From contig LKNC01000107.1 of the NCBI GenBank assembly GCA_001564255.1, positions 1-8,572 on the forward strand: a DNA stretch of 8,572 bases, in the 5' to 3' direction. Below are positions 5,232-8,572 of this stretch, in pieces. A program made the translations under genes and the position numbers. Source of the DNA: Natrialbaceae archaeon Tc-Br11_E2g1. Lineage in GTDB: Archaea > Halobacteriota > Halobacteria > Halobacteriales > Natrialbaceae. Position 1 is the stretch's first letter. Each line of letters starts with the position of its first letter. The notes below the pieces were generated by a model that saw only the letters and a list, made by a program, of their open reading frames with translations, did no database searches and had not been told where the DNA came from.

Positions 5232-7397
5232 CTATTGTGGGCTCGGGTTCGAGCCGCTGGAACTCGCGACCTGACCCTCGAACGCCGATCCCGTGATCTG
5301 CTTGAGTCGGTCGACCAGCGAGTCTTTCTTCGGTTCGCCCATCAGGGCGACCTCGAGCACTTCGCTGATGTTCGAACAGGGGATGATCTCGACCATCTCG
5401 TCGTACTCGTCTTCGATCATGACGTCCTGTTCGTTGGTTTTGGGGATGATGACCTTCTTACAGCCGGCTTTCGCGGCGGCTTCGATCTTGTGGGTCACAC
5501 CACCGACCGGGAGGACGTCCCCGCGGACCGAAAGCGACCCCGTCATCGCGACCGACTGGTCGACGGGAATGTCCTCGAGAGCGGAGATGACGGCCGTCGC
5601 CACCGTGATGGAGGCGGAGTCGCCGTCGACGCCCTGCTGGCCGGCCTGGACGAACTGGATGTGGACGTCCTTCTCCGAGAGGTCGACGTCGGAGAACTTC
5701 TTGATGATCGCCGAGACGTTTTGGACCGACTCCTCGGCCATCTCCTGGAGTTTGCCCGTAGCGATCACCCGACCGCCACCCTGGGCCGGGGCGATCTCGG
5801 CCATCACGGGGAGCATGATCCCGGAGTCCTGGCCCATGACGGCCAGCCCGTTGACACGACCTTCGACGCCGCCTTCTGCGACCTGCAGTTCGTAGTCTTT
5901 CCGGCGGTCGATGTAGTCGTCGGCCAGCTGTTGTTCGATCGAGCGCGAGCGCCCTTTGGCCTCGAGGACGTGCTCACGGGTGGTAAAGTCGCCGTCCTCC
6001 GCGCGGGCGATGTCGCCGGCGACGCGGACGAGGCCACCGAGGTTTCGGAACTCGAGTGTGAGGTGTTCTTTCCGGCCGGCCCGGCGTTTGGCCTCGAGGA
6101 TGACCTCCTCGACGGCTTCGCGGGTGAAATGAGGGAGACGGCCGTCGCGTTCGACCTCCTGGGCGATGAAGCGAGCGTACTTCCGGCGCATCTCGGGGGT
6201 GTCCTCGATGGTGTCGTCCATGTACACCTCGTAGCCGTAGCCTTTGATACGGCTGCGGAGTGCGGGGTGCATGTTCTCCATCGCGTCCATGTTCCCCGCA
6301 GCGATCATCACGAAGTCACAGGGGACGGCTTCGGTCTGGACCATCGCACCCGAGGAGCGCTCGGACTGGCCCGTAATCGAGAACTCGCCTTCCTGGATCG
6401 CCGTCATCAGCTTCTGCTGGGTTCGGACGTCCAAGGTGTTGATCTCGTCGACGAAGAGCACGCCCTTGTTGGCCTTGTGGATCGCGCCGGGTTCGACGCG
6501 GTCGTGGCTGGGCGTCTCCATGCCGCCGGACTGGAACGGGTCGTGGCGGACGTCGCCGAGCAGTGCGCCGGCGTGGGCACCCGTGGCGTCCTCGAACGGC
6601 GCGGTGCGCTGGTCTGCGGTGTTGACGATCATGTTCGGAACCATCGCGTCGGTCCCGCGGGAGGTATAGCGGAAGATCAGCCAGATAATACCGGCCGCGA
6701 GGATGCCGAGGAGGATGTTGCCGACGATGATGGAGTAGCCGATGATGATCGCGATGATGATCCACATCAGGATCGAGCGCATCTGGTTGCGCTTGCGGGC
6801 TTCCTCTTTGTGTGCTTCGATGATCTGTTCGCCCTTGCCGGCGGGAACGGTCCGGACCTTCGGCTCGTTGCCGTCGTCCGGGTTGTGGTAGACGAGGACG
6901 TCCTGAAGGTCCTCTTTGGGCAGGAGCTGGCTCATCGCCTTCGCGAGCATCGACTTGCCCGTCCCGGGCGAGCCGATCATCATCACGTGCCGGCGCTGTT
7001 TTGCGGCCTTGATGATGATGTCACGTGCTTCGTCCTGTCCGATGACCTGGTCGACGAGTCTGTCGGGAACCTCGATGTCGTCGGTCGAGTCGACTCTGAG
7101 GCCACCGACCAGGTCGGCCTCTTCGATCTCCTCGTCGATCTCGACGCCTTCGTCGACCTCGACTGCACTCCCGAGGTCGTCGATCGTCTCGACGGTGTCG
7201 CCGACCTCGTCGTCTCCGGGGTCGTCGTCCTCCGGGGACCAGTCCCCTGCCGGGGCGTCGGCGGCGTCGTCGACGTCGGTATCGACGTCCTCGTCGAGGT
7301 CCGACCAGCTTTCGCCCTGGTCGCTCGAGGACTCCTCGTCGGACTCCTCCCGGCTGGCGTCGTCGGAGGGGTCGTCAACGTTCGTATCGTTGCTCAT
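5232..7397 (-). CDS. lon: Archaeal membrane-anchored Lon protease (LonB type)
   Basis: 721 aa from ATG 7397-7395 ([10 protein letters not shown]). Layout: a very acidic N-terminal tail (1-98); start of the AAA+ domain with Walker A GSPGTGKS (142-149, Lys148); two membrane helices (about 206-222 and 225-243) inserted between Walker A and Walker B, the mark of archaeal LonB; Walker [10 protein letters not shown] (312-320); sensor Asn369; HPALRSR with candidate arginine fingers at 381/383; and the Lon peptidase domain with the Ser-Lys dyad, Ser594 in DGDSAS and Lys637 in GVTHKI. It is an ATP-driven protease at the cytoplasmic face of the membrane that removes damaged and regulatory proteins; in Haloferax volcanii LonB is essential and affects carotenoid synthesis. 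An upstream in-frame start at 7460 would place the promoter inside the gene, so 7397 is preferred. It heads an operon with the CPBP protease and a 4TM protein. Confidence 0.97.
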   Translation of the reverse strand: MSNDTNVDDPSDDASREESDEESSSDQGESWSDLDEDVDTDVDDAADAPAGDWSPEDDDPGDDEVGDTVETIDDLGSAVEVDEGVEIDEEIEEADLVGGLRVDSTDDIEVPDRLVDQVIGQDEARDIIIKAAKQRRHVMMIGSPGTGKSMLAKAMSQLLPKEDLQDVLVYHNPDDGNEPKVRTVPAGKGEQIIEAHKEEARKRNQMRSILMWIIIAIIIGYSIIVGNILLGILAAGIIWLIFRYTSRGTDAMVPNMIVNTADQRTAPFEDATGAHAGALLGDVRHDPFQSGGMETPSHDRVEPGAIHKANKGVLFVDEINTLDVRTQQKLMTAIQEGEFSITGQSERSSGAMVQTEAVPCDFVMIAAGNMDAMENMHPALRSRIKGYGYEVYMDDTIEDTPEMRRKYARFIAQEVERDGRLPHFTREAVEEVILEAKRRAGRKEHLTLEFRNLGGLVRVAGDIARAEDGDFTTREHVLEAKGRSRSIEQQLADDYIDRRKDYELQVAEGGVEGRVNGLAVMGQDSGIMLPVMAEIAPAQGGGRVIATGKLQEMAEESVQNVSAIIKKFSDVDLSEKDVHIQFVQAGQQGVDGDSASITVATAVISALEDIPVDQSVAMTGSLSVRGDVLPVGGVTHKIEAAAKAGCKKVIIPKTNEQDVMIEDEYDEMVEIIPCSNISEVLEVALMGEPKKDSLVDRLKQITGSAFEGQVASSSGSNPSPQ

Positions 7398-7436
7398 AGA
7401 ACTCTGTTCAGTACCTGTTTCGAAGGGACTGCCACT

Positions 7437-7446
7437 GATATACTTT
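7437..7446 (-). promoter_or_regulatory. Promoter (TATA box) of the lon operon
   Basis: On the minus strand AAAGTATATC (7446-7437) is a good archaeal TATA box. Initiation about 25 bases downstream would be near 7415-7418, giving a leader of about 20 bases before the lon ATG at 7397. This also argues against the longer in-frame start at 7460. Confidence 0.55.
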
Positions 7447-7561
7447 CTCCATACGGCCAACTGTGATAGGTCCGGAAATCGACGGCTACGAGCCCTCTAC
7501 ACCGGTGTGGCTGTCCGGCGGCCTTCCCCCGATGGCGTGGGCGGTCGAGCAAAACTCGCCA

Positions 7562-7571
7562 CGCTTAAGCG
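7562..7571 (+). promoter_or_regulatory. Promoter (TATA box) of nadM; perfect palindrome
   Basis: CGCTTAAGCG is a perfect 10-base palindrome whose centre, CTTAAG, is the only AT-rich element in the right spot for nadM. It is centred about 28 bases before the nadM ATG (7595), so transcription would start at or within a few bases of the start codon: a leaderless message, common in haloarchaea. No Shine-Dalgarno site precedes the ATG, which fits. Confidence 0.6.
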
Positions 7572-7594
7572 CCAGGCCGGGTGAGTGTACACAA

Positions 7595-8116
7595 ATGACC
7601 CGGGGGTTCTACATCGGGCGCTTCCAGCCGTTTCACAACGGCCACCTGAGTATGGTCGAACGGATCGCCGAGGACGTCGACGAACTCGTCCTCGGGATCG
7701 GCAGCGCCGGCGACTCTCACACCGCGTACAACCCGTTCACCGCCGGCGAGCGTATCATGATGATCACGAAGGCCCTGGTCGAGTACGAGCTGGTGACCTA
7801 CGCAGTCCCGATCGAGGACCTCGAACGGAACTCGGTGTGGGTCAGTCACGTCCAGAGCATGAGCCCCGCCTTCGACGTCGCCTACTCGAACAACCCGCTC
7901 GTGATCCAGCTCTTTCGGGAGGCGGGCGTCGAGGTCCGCCAGTCGCCGATGTTCAACCGCGACGTCTTAGAGGGGTCGGAAGTCCGTGAGCGGATGGTCG
8001 ACGGTGGCGAGTGGGAACCGCTCGTCCCCGACGCGATCGTCGAGGTCGTCGCGGAGATCGACGGTGTAGAGCGGATGCGGATGGTCTGTGAGACGGACAC
8101 CAACGGCGACGGATGA
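7595..8116 (+). CDS. nadM: Nicotinamide-nucleotide adenylyltransferase, archaeal NadM type
   Basis: 173 aa starting MTRGFYIGRFQPFHNGHLSM. The nucleotidyltransferase motif HNGH (His14-His17) after GRFQPF binds ATP phosphates, and GSEVR (127-131, Arg131) near the C-terminus matches the ISxTxxR-like ATP-binding motif of the archaeal family. Length agrees with archaeal NadM (about 165-180 aa). Reaction: NMN + ATP gives NAD + diphosphate, the final step of NAD synthesis or salvage, in the cytoplasm. An in-frame ATG at 7463 would add 44 residues, but these are unlike homologues and would include the promoter, so 7595 is the start. The stop TGA (8114-8116) overlaps the ATG of the SAM hydrolase gene, indicating one operon with coupled translation. 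It is divergent from lon. Confidence 0.96.
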   Translation: MTRGFYIGRFQPFHNGHLSMVERIAEDVDELVLGIGSAGDSHTAYNPFTAGERIMMITKALVEYELVTYAVPIEDLERNSVWVSHVQSMSPAFDVAYSNNPLVIQLFREAGVEVRQSPMFNRDVLEGSEVRERMVDGGEWEPLVPDAIVEVVAEIDGVERMRMVCETDTNGDG

Positions 8117-8572
8117 TCACCCTCGCCTCGGACTTCGGTTCGCCGTACCCGGCGGCGATGACGGGCGTTCTCGCCCGGCGAACCGACGCCCGGATCGTCG
8201 ACGTCGCCCACGATCTCCCACGACAGGACGTGCGTGCCGGGGCGTTCTGGCTCCGTGAGGTCCTCCCGTACTACCCGCCGGCAGTCCACCTGGCCGTCGT
8301 CGACCCCGGCGTCGGCACCGACCGCGCCGCCATCGTCGTTCGAGCGGGCGAACACGCACTCGTCGCCCCCGACAACGGCCTCGTCGCACCCGCCGCCCGC
8401 GAACTCGGCGACCCCCTCGAGGTCTTCACCGTCGACACCGAACGTGTCGCCTTGCGTCCGAAACGGGCCGACGGCTCGAGGCCGTCCCCGAGTTCGACCT
8501 TCCACGGCCGGGACGTCTTCGCGCCCGCGGCGGCCGACGTCCACGAGGCCGGCGTCGGCTCCCTCGAGGACC
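8113..8572 (+). CDS. S-adenosyl-L-methionine hydroxide adenosyltransferase (SAM hydrolase, DUF62), 3' end cut by window edge
   Basis: The first 153 residues from ATG 8113 are present; full members are about 250-280 aa, so roughly the N-terminal domain is seen. Conserved segments are MITLASDFG (adenosine-binding Asp7), DPGVGTDR (Asp64 and Arg71), APDNGL (86-91) and FHGRDVFAPAAA (His131). Asp64, Arg71 and His131 match the Asp-Arg-His set that separates the SAM-hydrolysing enzymes from the related fluorinase and chlorinase, which lack it. Reaction: SAM + water gives adenosine + methionine. The start is fixed by ATGA overlap with nadM. Pairing with nadM suggests a role in adenosine/SAM economy, but the physiological purpose of these archaeal enzymes is unsettled. 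Confidence 0.93.
   Translation, partial: MITLASDFGSPYPAAMTGVLARRTDARIVDVAHDLPRQDVRAGAFWLREVLPYYPPAVHLAVVDPGVGTDRAAIVVRAGEHALVAPDNGLVAPAARELGDPLEVFTVDTERVALRPKRADGSRPSPSSTFHGRDVFAPAAADVHEAGVGSLED

Larger units (their letters stand above)
7398..7594. other. Divergent promoter region between lon and nadM
   Basis: 197 bases without a gene hold a TATA box for each direction: 7437-7446 (lon, minus strand) and 7562-7571 (nadM, plus strand). The boxes are about 120 bases apart, so the core promoters do not overlap, although a regulator binding between them could affect both. I see no other inverted repeat or direct repeat of note here. Confidence 0.6.

Noticed and set aside
6700..6780. A GATGAT-type short repeat in lon.
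   Set aside because: It only reflects runs of ATC isoleucine codons in the membrane helices.
7398..7460. A 21-residue N-terminal extension of LonB ([10 protein letters not shown]...).
   Set aside because: It spans the likely lon promoter, and its composition is not acidic like the rest of the N-terminus.
5073..7466. A very long open plus-strand frame (797 codons) opposite lon.
   Set aside because: It is an antisense shadow of a GC-rich, strongly codon-biased gene. The minus strand carries all Lon motifs, and the antisense product has no recognisable domain.
7463..7594. A 44-residue N-terminal extension of NadM.
   Set aside because: It would include the TATA box, and archaeal NadM proteins start just before the GFYIGRFQPF segment.

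Overview
This window is from a halophilic archaeon (Haloarchaea). The DNA is GC-rich, the predicted soluble protein segments are loaded with Asp and Glu and poor in Lys, the Lon protease is the archaeal membrane-anchored LonB type, and NadM and the SAM hydrolase are archaeal forms. Promoters look archaeal (AT-rich TATA-like boxes). One gene appears leaderless and another has a GGTGAT ribosome-binding site. Genus cannot be fixed from the sequence; the very frequent CTCGAG hexamer would suit a Natrialba/Natrinema-like relative, but that is a guess.

Layout. (1) 1-1575, minus strand: a two-gene sugar-modification operon, a left-handed beta-helix acyltransferase followed by a DegT/AHBA-type PLP aminotransferase joined by an ATGA overlap; the aminotransferase runs off the left edge. 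(2) 1576-1947: a 372-base gap with no gene, holding the promoters of the flanking divergent genes. (3) 1948-2484, plus strand: a membrane-tethered winged-helix protein (DUF7344-like) with two C-terminal membrane helices. (4) 2518-3849, minus strand: a DUF1616 membrane protein whose C-terminus carries 16 tandem copies of an acidic hexapeptide. (5) 3988-7397, minus strand: lonB, then a CPBP-family intramembrane metalloprotease starting on the base after the lon stop codon, then a small four-helix membrane protein. (6) 7398-7594: a divergent promoter region. (7) 7595-8572, plus strand: nadM (NMN adenylyltransferase) overlapping by ATGA a SAM hydroxide adenosyltransferase (SAM hydrolase) cut by the right edge.

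How the genes fit together. The left part resembles the edge of a surface-glycan or N-glycosylation locus: an amino group is put on a nucleotide sugar by the DegT enzyme and acylated by the beta-helix enzyme. A membrane-bound wHTH protein and an envelope DUF1616 protein lie next to it. The right part is a core-genome block: a membrane quality-control operon with two membrane proteases facing a small nucleotide/cofactor operon (NAD synthesis and SAM hydrolysis to adenosine and methionine). I see no mobile elements, CRISPR arrays, tRNA or rRNA genes. No clearly new defence or enzyme system is evident. The most unusual sequence is the acidic minisatellite tail of the DUF1616 protein; the most interesting context is the lonB-CPBP-4TM operon.
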